NCBI GenBank assembly: GCA_963853835.1
Contig: OY970829.1
Coordinates: 26,995,764 to 27,059,763 of the forward strand
Length of the DNA stretch: 64,000 bases
Reading direction: 5' to 3'
From: Calendula officinalis
Taxonomy: Eukaryota > Streptophyta > Magnoliopsida > Asterales > Asteraceae
The translations under genes and the position numbers were made by a program. Below are positions 7,460-16,300 of the stretch, piece after piece (position 1 is the first letter of the stretch; each line of letters opens with the position of its first letter). A model generated the notes under the pieces. It was not told the origin of the DNA. It was given only the letters and a program-made list of their open reading frames with translations, and ran no database searches.

Positions 7460-9282
7460 CACCATCTGTGCAGGGCATTCCGGCATCTCAAGCTGCAGCA
7501 GCCCAAGTGACTCTGCAAGCAATCATGCAGCACATTCTGGCCATCCAACAAACTCAAAATGTAATACTAGCCAGAATGGACAAGATGAGTGGTGATATTG
7601 CTTTAATAAAATAGTCAGTATCACTCCTTCAACAACCACAGCAGCCTCCACAAACTCCACCAGGTTCACCTGGTGACCACAATGAAGAAGGAGAAGGAGA
7701 AGGAGGTGCTGGTGATACTGATGCTGCAACTGAGCCCATGCCCTCCCCTACTCTTGAACAACCTGAAGGGGACATGGGTGGTGATACTGATCCTCTTCCC
7801 TCCTCATCAAATGATAACAAAAAGGGGGAGAAAAGACAAAGAGATTCTGAGGTTGATCAAACTGAGCCTTCTGCTCAGGGGGAGAAAAGAAGAAGATTGA
7901 ATGAAGATCAACCTCAACAACAACATCAGCAAAGCCCTCATACTGAGCCATTTCGCATTCAGTATGAGAGAAGAAGACAAAGAACAAGGTCAGAATTACA
8001 AGTTCAAGACCCACTTGAGCCATCTGCTCAGGGGGAGACTCATACTGACCAACCACAGCAAGCTTATACTGAGCCACCTGCTCTAGAAAAAAATAACTTA
8101 CAAATTGTGGTCTATAGACCTTTTGTGTGGCCCATTGCTGATGATGAAGATGAAGAACATCCAGTGGAATCAGAAGATTTTTTAAACTTTGCATTGGATG
8201 AAGCAAATAAAGAAACCTCTTCATCATCATTCTCAGATGATGAAGAGCATACAAGAAAATCTATCTCATCTCAGGCTGAAGGACCTTCTAGAATTCCTAG
8301 AAGACCAATAACCAGAAGAATGACAAATGTGGTTATGTCCTCAGAATCTAGTGAAGAACAAGATCCAGCTCCTCTGATCTCAAGACCTAGAAGATCTGCT
8401 CAGTTTACTGAGGGAAAGAGTGAAGCTGAGGATGAGATTGAGGCCCAAAGGTTCTTCCCTGTTAAGGAAGAACCTGAATCTGAGTCTGAAGATGTTCCAA
8501 GAAGATCTCATACTGTAAGAAGAACTGGAGATGAATTACTTGAACAGTATTGGAACATTGTGGCCCAAAGAACAAGATATAGGGAAACAAGGATGAGTAT
8601 GCTGAGGAAGAAAGCATTTCCAACTGTAAGAGACATATACTGGCTAAATGAGTTTGTCAACAAAATAAAGGTCAAAACTGTTGATAGATCAATTGTTGCA
8701 ACTTGTACTGGGCCAGTCAGTCCTCCAATGAAGTTTCTCCTCCATGACATTCTAAATATGGGACTTCATGATTGGATAAAAATTGCTAGACTGATCAAGG
8801 AAATGCCTTCAAGATCTTCTGAAGCCCAAGTGATGATGGATGAAATCTGGGCTGTATCTGCTATATGCTATGAAAAAGGCATTCTTTATGCAGCAGAATA
8901 CAGGGCACTCAGTGTGATGACTGAAGCTATGAGGAACAACAAACCTGAGTGTCTTAATACTTTCAGAATAATTCCCACATATACTGTTCCCCCTAATCTC
9001 ATTTTTCAGGATCAAAAGAGTACCATATATCCAACATCTGGATACATGTATACTGACTCAGATGACAGGGAATGCTTCATTACTGAAGCAGATTTGGCAA
9101 CAGCTCCTATCAGCCATTTGGTGGGTCTTAAATGGATGATAACCAAGAAAGAAGATGCTTGGTTTAGAAAAAAGATAGTTGCTGTACTAAACAACAGGCA
9201 AGATGAACTGAAGAAAAGAGAAGAGTTCATCCATGTGAAGAAAGAAGTCTTCTACGAGTTTGAATCGATCAACAAAGACTAA
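7460..9282 (+). CDS. Third gene, exon 2: acidic, basic-cluster-rich protein with conserved-looking C-terminus
   Basis: The frame is open from 7460 except for a TAG at 7612-7614; the next ATG is at 7738 (514 codons). The first part (7460-7610) is Ala/Gln-rich and may be helical. From 7620 to about 8090 it is Pro/Gln/Glu-rich with a repeated SAQGE segment and two basic clusters (about 7817-7845 and 7880-7900) that look like nuclear localisation signals. A Ser/Glu-rich region follows, with VKEEP at 8461-8475 matching the psi-K-x-E SUMO consensus. The C-terminal 250 residues (about 8520-9279) look globular and mixed helical, ending in a Lys/Glu-rich helix. I recognise no enzyme motif and no membrane segment. 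Confidence 0.7.
7612..7614 (+). other. In-frame nonsense codon TAG in exon 2
   Basis: The frame is open before (7460-7611) and after (7615-9282), so this is probably a single-base change. A C to T change of a glutamine codon in CHG context would give it. It directly abuts a TCAGTAT motif (7615-7621). Confidence 0.65.
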
Positions 9283-9354
9283 AGAAGAAGACTTTGCAGC
9301 CTGTAGCTTATTTTGTTTAGTTTTTTCTTTGTAATTGTTTTGTTATCATTAGAT
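9283..9354 (+). other. Short 3' untranslated stretch before the polypurine tract
   Basis: T-rich non-coding sequence between the stop of the third gene and the polypurine tract. Nothing else is visible in it. Confidence 0.6.
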
Positions 9355-9363
9355 AGGGGGAGA
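9355..9363 (+). promoter_or_regulatory. Polypurine tract
   Basis: AGGGGGAGA followed by one T and then the LTR start is the usual copia plus-strand priming site. Position and sequence both fit the family. Confidence 0.9.
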
Positions 9364-9465
9364 TTGTTAAGGCAAAAAGCCTTACCCCTTTGGATCTTAA
9401 GATAACGAAACAACCTAGACTAGCTTTGATTAATATGTAGAATAATATAGCGAAGTTTAGGTCTG

Positions 9466-9552
9466 ATACTGAGTGATCAGTATTAGAACTCAGTATCAGT
9501 ACTCAGTATCAAATAGTGATACTGAGTAGAAGGACTGAGTGATACTCAGTAT
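9466..9552. repeat. U3 cluster of six ATACTGA/TCAGTAT motifs
   Basis: Copies at 9466, 9477, 9490, 9503, 9519 and 9546 occur in both orientations, within 87 bp, about 100-180 bp upstream of the LTR TATA box. This spacing suits an enhancer or a protein-binding array. Neighbouring copies in opposite orientation can also pair. Confidence 0.8.
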
Positions 9553-9559
9553 AGTAACG

Positions 9560-9588
9560 GACTAAGATCAAATCCCTTGATCTTAGTC
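9560..9588. repeat. Perfect hairpin in U3, 12-bp stem
   Basis: GACTAAGATCAA (9560-9571) and TTGATCTTAGTC (9577-9588) are exact reverse complements around ATCCC. It lies about 60 bp upstream of the TATA box. It may be a dyad binding site or a structural element. Confidence 0.75.
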
Positions 9589-9648
9589 ATTTTCCTTGCT
9601 TAGTCCTTCGGTTACTCCTTTGGTCATTATGTAAGATCTCTATAACAT

Positions 9649-9657
9649 TATAAATAG
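9649..9657 (+). promoter_or_regulatory. LTR TATA box
   Basis: TATAAATAG in the middle of the LTR is the best core promoter candidate. Transcription would start about 30 bp downstream, near 9680. From this 3' LTR it would read outward into the satellite. Confidence 0.65.
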
Positions 9658-9900
9658 AGATGATCTTGCAAAGGAGTACTCACCAATTTACTTTAAACAT
9701 TCACATCTTTTGTAATTGATCAGTGGTCTTGTTATTCCGCAACAAGCCACACTTAGTGGATTTATACATTGACCATATTCTTGTGTTATCACTTTAATAT
9801 TTCTCTAAGTATAATATTCTATCAATTAACATTATAAACCAGGGTTGTTGTGACCTAACACAAATAAGGAATGCACCATTCACGGACTGGTCGGTCCGTG

Positions 9901-10000
9901 TACTCAGTATGACTGAGCTATACCGACTAACTCAGTATGAGACTGAGCTATACCGACCAACTCGGTATGAGACTGAACTATACCGACTAACTCAGTATGT
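9901..10000 (+). repeat. About 30-bp tandem repeat in the downstream part of the LTR
   Basis: Three full units and a partial one, starting near 9903, 9931, 9961 and 9991 (28, 30, 30 bp), each contain a TCAGTAT or TCGGTAT, an ACTGA, and a TATACCGAC. Further copies of the motif continue to 10075. It lies downstream of the predicted transcription start, so it would be part of the RNA. Confidence 0.8.
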
Positions 10001-10099
10001 GGAGCTCGGTCCGTGAACTCGGTATCACCTCATACTGACCAACTCAGTATGACCAGATACCGACCAACTCGGTATGAGACGAGTTTCACTAAGATTATT

Positions 10100-10120
10100 T
10101 ATATAAGTTAAACTTATATA
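10100..10120. repeat. AT-rich palindrome near the LTR 3' end
   Basis: TATATAAGTT and AACTTATATA are perfect arms around a single A. Its role is unknown; it may be a terminator, polyadenylation or integration-end feature. Confidence 0.6.
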
Positions 10121-10178
10121 TTCCTTTGTTCATCAGATTCACAAAGTAATAGGTTTGACCGGGTTTTCTACCCTAACA

Positions 10179-10183
10179 AGTGA
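10179..10183. other. Candidate target-site duplication (right copy)
   Basis: The five bases AGTGA directly follow the LTR end. In other monomers the same bases follow TTCTTGGC. Copia integration makes 5-bp duplications, so the left flank upstream of the window should end in TTCTTGGCAGTGA. Confidence 0.5.
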
Positions 10184-10295
10184 CGAACGAACCAGCTATT
10201 TTGGTTACTCGTGGGCGTGAAACGAACACCCAAGCTGAAAGTTATGAATGTTTTAGTATAGCACCTTTTGTCACACAATCTTGGATATTGAAGAG

Positions 10296-10487
10296 TTCGG
10301 GCCGAAGAGGGATGTTCGGGCCGAAGTGGTGTTCGGGCCGAAGTGGGATGTTCGGGCCGAAGTTCGGTGTTCGGGCCGAGGATGATGTTCGGGCCGAGGT
10401 TGAAGTTCGGGCCGAGGTTGAAGTTCGGGCCGAAAATGAAGTTCGGGTCGGGAACAGTGAAGAGTTCGGGCCGAACTTGTTCTTGGC
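10296..10487 (+). repeat. Subrepeat body of the first monomer, 17-19-bp units with a dyad core
   Basis: Ten units start with TTCGGGCCGA or a one-base variant. TTCGG and CCGAA are reverse complements around a single G. Unit lengths here are 19, 17, 19, 19, 18, 18, 18, 18 and 23 bp plus a closing segment. Every unit carries two CG sites and a GGCC. The same body structure repeats in every monomer of the array. Confidence 0.9.
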
Positions 10488-12998
10488 AGTGACGAACGAA
10501 CCAGCTATTTTGGTTACTCGTGGGCGTGAAACGGACACCCGAGCTGAAAGTTATGAATGTTTTAGTATAGCACCTTTTGTCACACAATCTTGGATATTGA
10601 AGAGTTCGGGCCGAAGAGGGATGTTCGGGCCGAAGTGGGATGTTCGGGCCGAAGTGGTGTTCGGGCCGAAGTTCGGTGTTCGGGCCGAGGATGATGTTCG
10701 TGCCGAGGTCGTAGTTCGGGCCGAGGTTGAAGTTCGGGCCGAGGTTGAAGTTCGGGCCGAAAATCAAGTTCGGGCCGGGAACAGTGAAGAGTTCGGGCCG
10801 AACTTGTTCTTGGCAGTGACGAACGACCAGCTATTTTGGTTACCCATGGGCGTGAAACGGACACCCGAGCTGAAAGTTATGAAAGTTTTAGTATAGCACT
10901 TTTTGTCACACAATCTTGGATATTGAAGAGTTCGGGCCGAAGAGGGATGTTCGGGCCGAAGTGGTGTTCGGGCCGAAGTGGGATGTTCGGGCCGAAGTGG
11001 TGTTCGGGCCGAAGTGGTGTTCGGGCCGAAGTTCGGTGTTCGGGCCGAAGATGATGTTCGGGCCGAGGTTGAAGTTCGGGCCGAGGTCGGAGTTCGGGCC
11101 GAGGTTGAAGTTCGGGCCGAAAATGAAGTTCGGGCCGGGAACAGCGAAGAGTTCGGGCCGAACTTGTTCTTGGCAGTGACGAACGAACCAGCCATTTTGG
11201 TTACTCGTCGGCGTGAAACGGACACCCGAGCTGAAAGTTATGAATGTTTTAGTATACCACCTTTTGTCACACAATCTTGGATATTGAAGAGTTCGGGCCG
11301 AAGAGGGATGTTCGGGCCGAAGTGGTGTTCGGGCCGAAGTGGGATGTTCGGGCCGAAGTGGTGTTCGGGCCGAAGTTCGGTGTTCGAGCCGAGGATGATG
11401 TTCGGGCCGAGGTTGAAGTTCGGGCCGAGGTCGGAGTTCGGGCCGAGGTTGAAGTTCGGGCCGAGGTTGAAGTTCGGGCCGAAAATTAAGTTCGGGCCGG
11501 GAACAGTGCAGAGTTAGAGCCGAACTTGTTCTTGGCAGTGACGAATGAACCAACTATTTTGGTTACTCGTGGGCGTGAAACGGACACCCGAGCTGTAAGT
11601 TATGGATGTTTTAGTATAACACCTTTTGTCACACAATCTTGGATATTGAAGAGTTCGGGCCGAAGAGGGATGTTCGGGCCGAAGTGGTGTTCGGGCCGAA
11701 GTGGGATGTTCGGGCCGAAGTGGTGTTCGGGCCGAAGTTCGGTGTTCGAGCCGAGGATGATGTTCGGGCCGAGGTTGAAGTTTGGGCCGAGGTCGGAGTT
11801 CGGGCCGAGGTTGAAGTTCGGGCCGAGGTTGAAGTTCGGGCCGAAAATTAAGTTCGGGCCGGGAACAGTGCAGAGTTAGAGCCGAACTTGTTCTTGGCAG
11901 TGACGAACGAACCAACTATTTTGGTTACTCGTGGGCGTGAAACGGACACCCGAGCTGTAAGTTATGGATGTTTTAGTATAACACCTTTTGTCACACAATC
12001 TTGGATATTGAAGAGTTCGCGCCGAAGAGGGATGTTCGGGCCGAAGTGGTGTTCGAGCCGAAGTGGGATGTTCGGGCCGAAGTGGTGTTCGGGCCGAAGT
12101 TCGGTGTTCGGGCCGAGTATGATGTTCGGGCCGAGGTTGAAGTTCGTGCCGAGGTCGGAGTTCGGGCCGAGGTTGAAGTTCGGGCCGAGGTTGAAGTTCG
12201 GGCCGAAAATCAAGTTCGGGCCGGGAACAGTGAAGAGTTCGGGCCGAACTTGTTCTTGGCAGTGACGAACGACCAGCTATTTTGGTTACTCATGGGCGTG
12301 AAACGGACACCCGAGCTGAAAGTTATGAATGTTTTAGTATTGCACCTTTTGTCATACAATCTTGGATATTGAAGAGTTCGGGCCGAAGAGGGATGTTCGG
12401 GCCGAAGTGCTGTTCGGGCCGAAGTGGTGTTCGGGCCGAAGTGGTGTTCGGGCCGAAGTGGTGTTCGGGCCGAAGTTCGGTGTTCGGGCCGAGGATGATG
12501 TTCGGGCCGAGGTTGAAGTTCGGGCCGAGGTCGGAGTTCGGACCGAGGTTGAAATTCGGGCCGAGGTTGAAGTTCGGGCCGAAAATGAAGTTCGGGCCGG
12601 GAACAGCGAAGAGTTCGGGCCGAACTTGTTCTTGGCAGTGACGAACGAACCAGCTATTTTGGTTACTCGTGGGCGTGAAACGGACACCCGAGCTGAAAGT
12701 TATGAATGTTTTAGTATACCACCTTTTGTCACACAATTTTGGATATTGAAGAGTTCGGGCCGAAGAGGGATGTTCGGGCCGAAGTGGTGTTCGGGCCGAA
12801 GCGGGATGTTCGGGCCGAAGTGGTGTTCCGGCCGAAGTTCGGTGTTAGGGCCGAGGATGATGTTCGGTCCGAGGTTGAAGTTCGGGCCGAGGTCGGAGTT
12901 CAGGCCGAGGTTGAAGTTCGGGCCGAGGTTGAAGTTCGGGCCGAAAATTAAGTTCGGGTCGGGAACAGTGCAGAGTTAGGGCCGAACTTGTTCTTGGC

Positions 12999-13377
12999 AG
13001 TGATGAACGAACCAGCTATTTTGGTTACTCGTGGGCGTGAAACGGACACCCGAGCTGAAAGTTATGAATGTTTTAGTATAGCACCTTTTGTCACACAATC
13101 TTGGATATTGAAGAGTTCGGGCCGAAGAGGGATGTTCGGGCCGAAGTGGTGTTCGGGCCAAAGTGGGATGTTCGGGCCGAAGTGGTGTTCGGGCCGAAGT
13201 GGTGTTCGGGCCGAAGTTCGGTGTTCGGGCCGAGGATGATGTTCGGGCCGAGGTTGAAGTTCGGGCCGAGGTCGGAGTTCGGGCCGAGGTTGAAGTTCTG
13301 GCCGAGGTTGAAGTTCGGGCCGAAAATGAAGTTCGGGCCGGGAACAGTGAAGAGTTCGCGCCGAACTTGTTCTTGGC
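12999..13377 (+). repeat. Representative 379-bp satellite monomer
   Basis: The head covers the first 117 bp and has no internal repetition. The body then reads, after each TTCGGGCCGA core, in the order agaggga, tggtg, tgggatg, tggtg, tggtg, ttcggtg, gatgatg, gttgaag, gtcggag, gttgaag, gttgaag, aaatgaag, gggaacagtgaagag, acttg. The order is kept in most monomers, with loss or gain of single tggtg or gttgaag subunits explaining length classes. The ordered body shows that amplification acts mainly on whole monomers and that subrepeats rarely homogenise each other. Confidence 0.85.
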
Positions 13378-16300
13378 AGTGACGAACGAACCAGCTAATT
13401 TGGTTACTCGTGGGCGTGAAACGGACACCCGAGCTGAAAGTTATGGATGTTTTAGTATAGCACCTTTTGTCATACAATCTTGGATATTGAAGAGTTCGGG
13501 CCAAAGAGGGATGTTCGGGCCGAAGTGGTGTTCGGCCCGAAGTGGGATGTTCGGGCCGAGGATGATGTTCGGGCCGAGGTTGAAGTTCGGGCCGAGGTCG
13601 GAGTTCGGGCCGAGGTTGAAGTTCAGGCCGAGGTTGAAGTTCGGGCCGAAAATGAAGTTCGGGTCGGGAACAGTGAAGAGTTCGGGCCGAACTTGTTCTT
13701 GGAAGTGACGAACGAACCAGCTATTTTGGTTACTCGTGGGCGTGAAACGGACACCCGAGCTGAAAGTTATGAATGTTTTAGTATAGCACCTTTTGTCACA
13801 CAATCTTGGATATTTAAGAGTAAGGGCCGAAGAGGGATGTTCGGGCCGAAGTGGTGTTCGGGCCGAAGTGAGATGTTCGGGCCGAAGTGGTGTTCGGGCC
13901 GAAGTGGTGTTCGGGCCGAAGTTCGGTGTTCGGGCCGAGGATGATGTACGGGCCGAGGTTGAAGTTCGGGCCGAGGTCGGAGTTCGGGCCGAGGTTGTAG
14001 TTCGGGCCGAGGTTGAAGTTCGGGCCGAAAATAAAGTTCGGGCCGGGAACAGTGAAGAGTTTGGGCCGAACTTGTTCTTGGCAGTGACGAACGAACCAGC
14101 TATTTTGGTTACTCGTGGGTGTGAAACGGACACCCAAGCTGAAAGTTATGAATGTTTTAGTATAGCACCTTTTGTCACACAATCTTGGATATTGAAGAGT
14201 TCGGGCCGAAGAGGGATGTTCGGTCCGAAGTGGTGTTCGGGCCGAAGTGGGATGTTCGGGCCGAAGTTCGGTGTTCGGGCCGAGGATGATGTTGGGGCCG
14301 AGGTTGAAGTTCGGGCCGAGGTTGAAGTTCGGGCCGAAAATGAAGTTCGGGTCGGGAACAGTGAAGAGTTCGGGCCGAACTTGTTCTTGGCAGTGACGAA
14401 CGAACCAGCTATTTTGGTTACTCGTGGGCGTGAAACGGACACCCGAGCTGAAAGTTATGAATGTTTTAGTATAGCACCTTTTGTCACACAATCTTGGATA
14501 TTGAAGAGTTCGGGCCGAAGAGGGATGTTCGGGCCGAAGTGGGATGTTCGGGCCGAAGTGGTGTTCGGGCCGAAGTTCGGTGTTCGGGCCGAGGATGATG
14601 TTCGTGCCGAGGTCGTAGTTCGGGCCGAGGTTGAAGTTCGGGCCGAGGTTGAAGTTCGGGCCGAAAATCAAGTTCGGGCCGGGAACAGTGAAGAGTTCGG
14701 GCCGAACTTGTTCTTGGCAGTGACGAACGACCAGCTATTTTGGTTACCCATGGGCGTGAAACGGACACCCGAGCTGAAAGTTATGAAAGTTTTAGTATAG
14801 CACTTTTTGTCACACAATCTTGGATATTGAAGAGTTCGGGCCGAAGAGGGATGTTCGGGCCGAAGTGGTGTTCGGGCCGAAGTGGGATGTTCGGGCCGAA
14901 GTGGTGTTCGGGACGAAGTGGTGTTCGGGCCGAAGTTCGGTGTTCGGGCCGAAGATGATGTTCGGGCCGAGGTTGAAGTTCGGGCCGAGGTCGGAGTTCG
15001 GGCCGAGGTTGAAGTTCGGACCGAAAATGAAGTTCGGGCCGGGAACAGCGAAGAGTTCGGGCCGAACTTGTTCTTGGCAGTGACGAACGAACCAGCCATT
15101 TTGGTTACTCGTCGGCGTGAAACGGACACCCGAGCTGAAAGTTATGAATGTTTTAGTATACCACCTTTTGTCACACAATCTTGGATATTGAAGAGTTCGG
15201 GCCGAAGAGGGATGTTCGGGCCGAAGTGGTGTTCGGGCCGAAGTGGGATGTTCGGGCCGAAGTGGTGTTCGGGCCGAAGTTCGGTGTTCGAGCCGAGGAT
15301 GATGTTCGGGCCGAGGTTGAAGTTCGGGCCGAGGTCGGAGTTCGGGCCGAGGTTGAAGTTCGGGCCGAGGTTGAAGTTCGGGCCGAAAATTAAGTTCGGG
15401 CCGGGAACAGTGCAGAGTTAGAGCCGAACTTGTTCTTGGCAGTGACGAATGAACCAACTATTTTGGTTACTCGTGGGCGTGAAACGGACACCCGAGCTGT
15501 AAGTTATGGATGTTTTAGTATAACACCTTTTGTCACACAATCTTGGATATTGAAGAGTTCGGGCCGAAGAGGGATGTTCGGGCCGAAGTGGTGTTCGGGC
15601 CGAAGTGGGATGTTCGGGCCGAAGTGGTGTTCGGGCCGAAGTTCGGTGTTCGAGCCGAGGATGATGTTCGGGCCGAGGTTGAAGTTTGGGCCGAGGTCGG
15701 AGTTCGGGCCGAGGTTGAAGTTCGGGCCGAGGTTGAAGTTCGGGCCGAAAATTAAGTTCGGGCCGGGAACAGTGCAGAGTTAGAGCCGAACTTGTTCTTG
15801 GCAGTGACGAACGAACCAACTATTTTGGTTACTCGTGGGCGTGAAACGGACACCCGAGCTGTAAGTTATGGATGTTTTAGTATAACACCTTTTGTCACAC
15901 AATCTTGGATATTGAAGAGTTCGCGCCGAAGAGGGATGTTCGGGCCGAAGTGGTGTTCGAGCCGAAGTGGGATGTTCGGGCCGAAGTGGTGTTCGGGCCG
16001 AAGTTCGGTGTTCGGGCCGAGTATGATGTTCGGGCCGAGGTTGAAGTTCGTGCCGAGGTCGGAGTTCGGGCCGAGGTTGAAGTTCGGGCCGAGGTTGAAG
16101 TTCGGGCCGAAAATCAAGTTCGGGCCGGGAACAGTGAAGAGTTCGGGCCGAACTTGTTCTTGGCAGTGACGAACGACCAGCTATTTTGGTTACTCATGGG
16201 CGTGAAACGGACACCCGAGCTGAAAGTTATGAATGTTTTAGTATTGCACCTTTTGTCATACAATCTTGGATATTGAAGAGTTCGGGCCGAAGAGGGATGT

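Larger units (their letters stand above)
5393..9282 (+). pseudogene. Accessory third gene between pol and LTR, two exons, two nonsense codons
   Basis: Two open regions in different frames become one reading frame if a 686-bp intron (6774-7459) is removed. Together they make 1067 codons from the ATG at 5393 to the stop at 9280-9282, including in-frame stops at 5444-5446 and 7612-7614. The product has no signal peptide or membrane segment that I can see, so a classic envelope role is unlikely. Acidic runs and several basic clusters suggest a nuclear protein. It occupies the place of the env-like ORF in Sireviruses. The function is unknown. Internal starts such as the ATGs at 5546 or 7738 could still give shorter proteins, so part of the product may survive. 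Confidence 0.7.
1..10178 (+). mobile_element. Sirevirus-like Ty1/copia LTR retrotransposon, 5'-truncated by the window edge
   Basis: The order gag, protease, integrase, reverse transcriptase, RNase H is the Ty1/copia order, because integrase precedes RT. An extra long gene between pol and the 3' LTR, and a large gag with a coiled coil, fit the Sirevirus (SIRE/Maximus) lineage; lineage assignment is inference from memory of the family. A classic copia polypurine tract and a TGTTA...TAACA LTR close the element at its 3' side. The 5' LTR, primer binding site and gag start are outside the window. Pol is uninterrupted, while the accessory third gene carries two nonsense codons. Immediately after the LTR comes satellite sequence, so the element sits inside a tandem array. 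Confidence 0.93.
9365..10178 (+). repeat. 3' long terminal repeat (814 bp)
   Basis: It begins TGTTA at 9365, right after the polypurine tract, and ends TAACA at 10178, giving a perfect 5-bp inverted terminus. Satellite sequence starts at the next base. An internal TAACA at 9856-9860 would give a shorter LTR, but the following 318 bp share the motif content of the element and end in the typical CTACCCTAACA, so the longer reading is preferred. It holds motif clusters at 9466-9552 and 9901-10075, a hairpin at 9560-9588, a TATA box at 9649 and a palindrome at 10100-10120. The 5' LTR is not in the window, so LTR-LTR divergence cannot be scored. Confidence 0.85.

Noticed and set aside
7460..7610. 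Use of the second AG at 7472-7473 as the acceptor
   Set aside because: Joining from 6773 to 7474 reads into a frame that reaches a stop within about 50 codons, whereas the AG at 7459 gives the long frame.
5393..9282. Retroviral-type envelope gene
   Set aside because: Its position matches env-like ORFs, but I see no signal peptide, membrane anchor or fusion-peptide-like segment. The composition looks nuclear.
9365..9860. Shorter LTR ending at the TAACA at 9856-9860
   Set aside because: It would leave 318 bp with element-type motifs unexplained between LTR and satellite. The TAACA at 10178 borders the satellite exactly and has the more typical end sequence.
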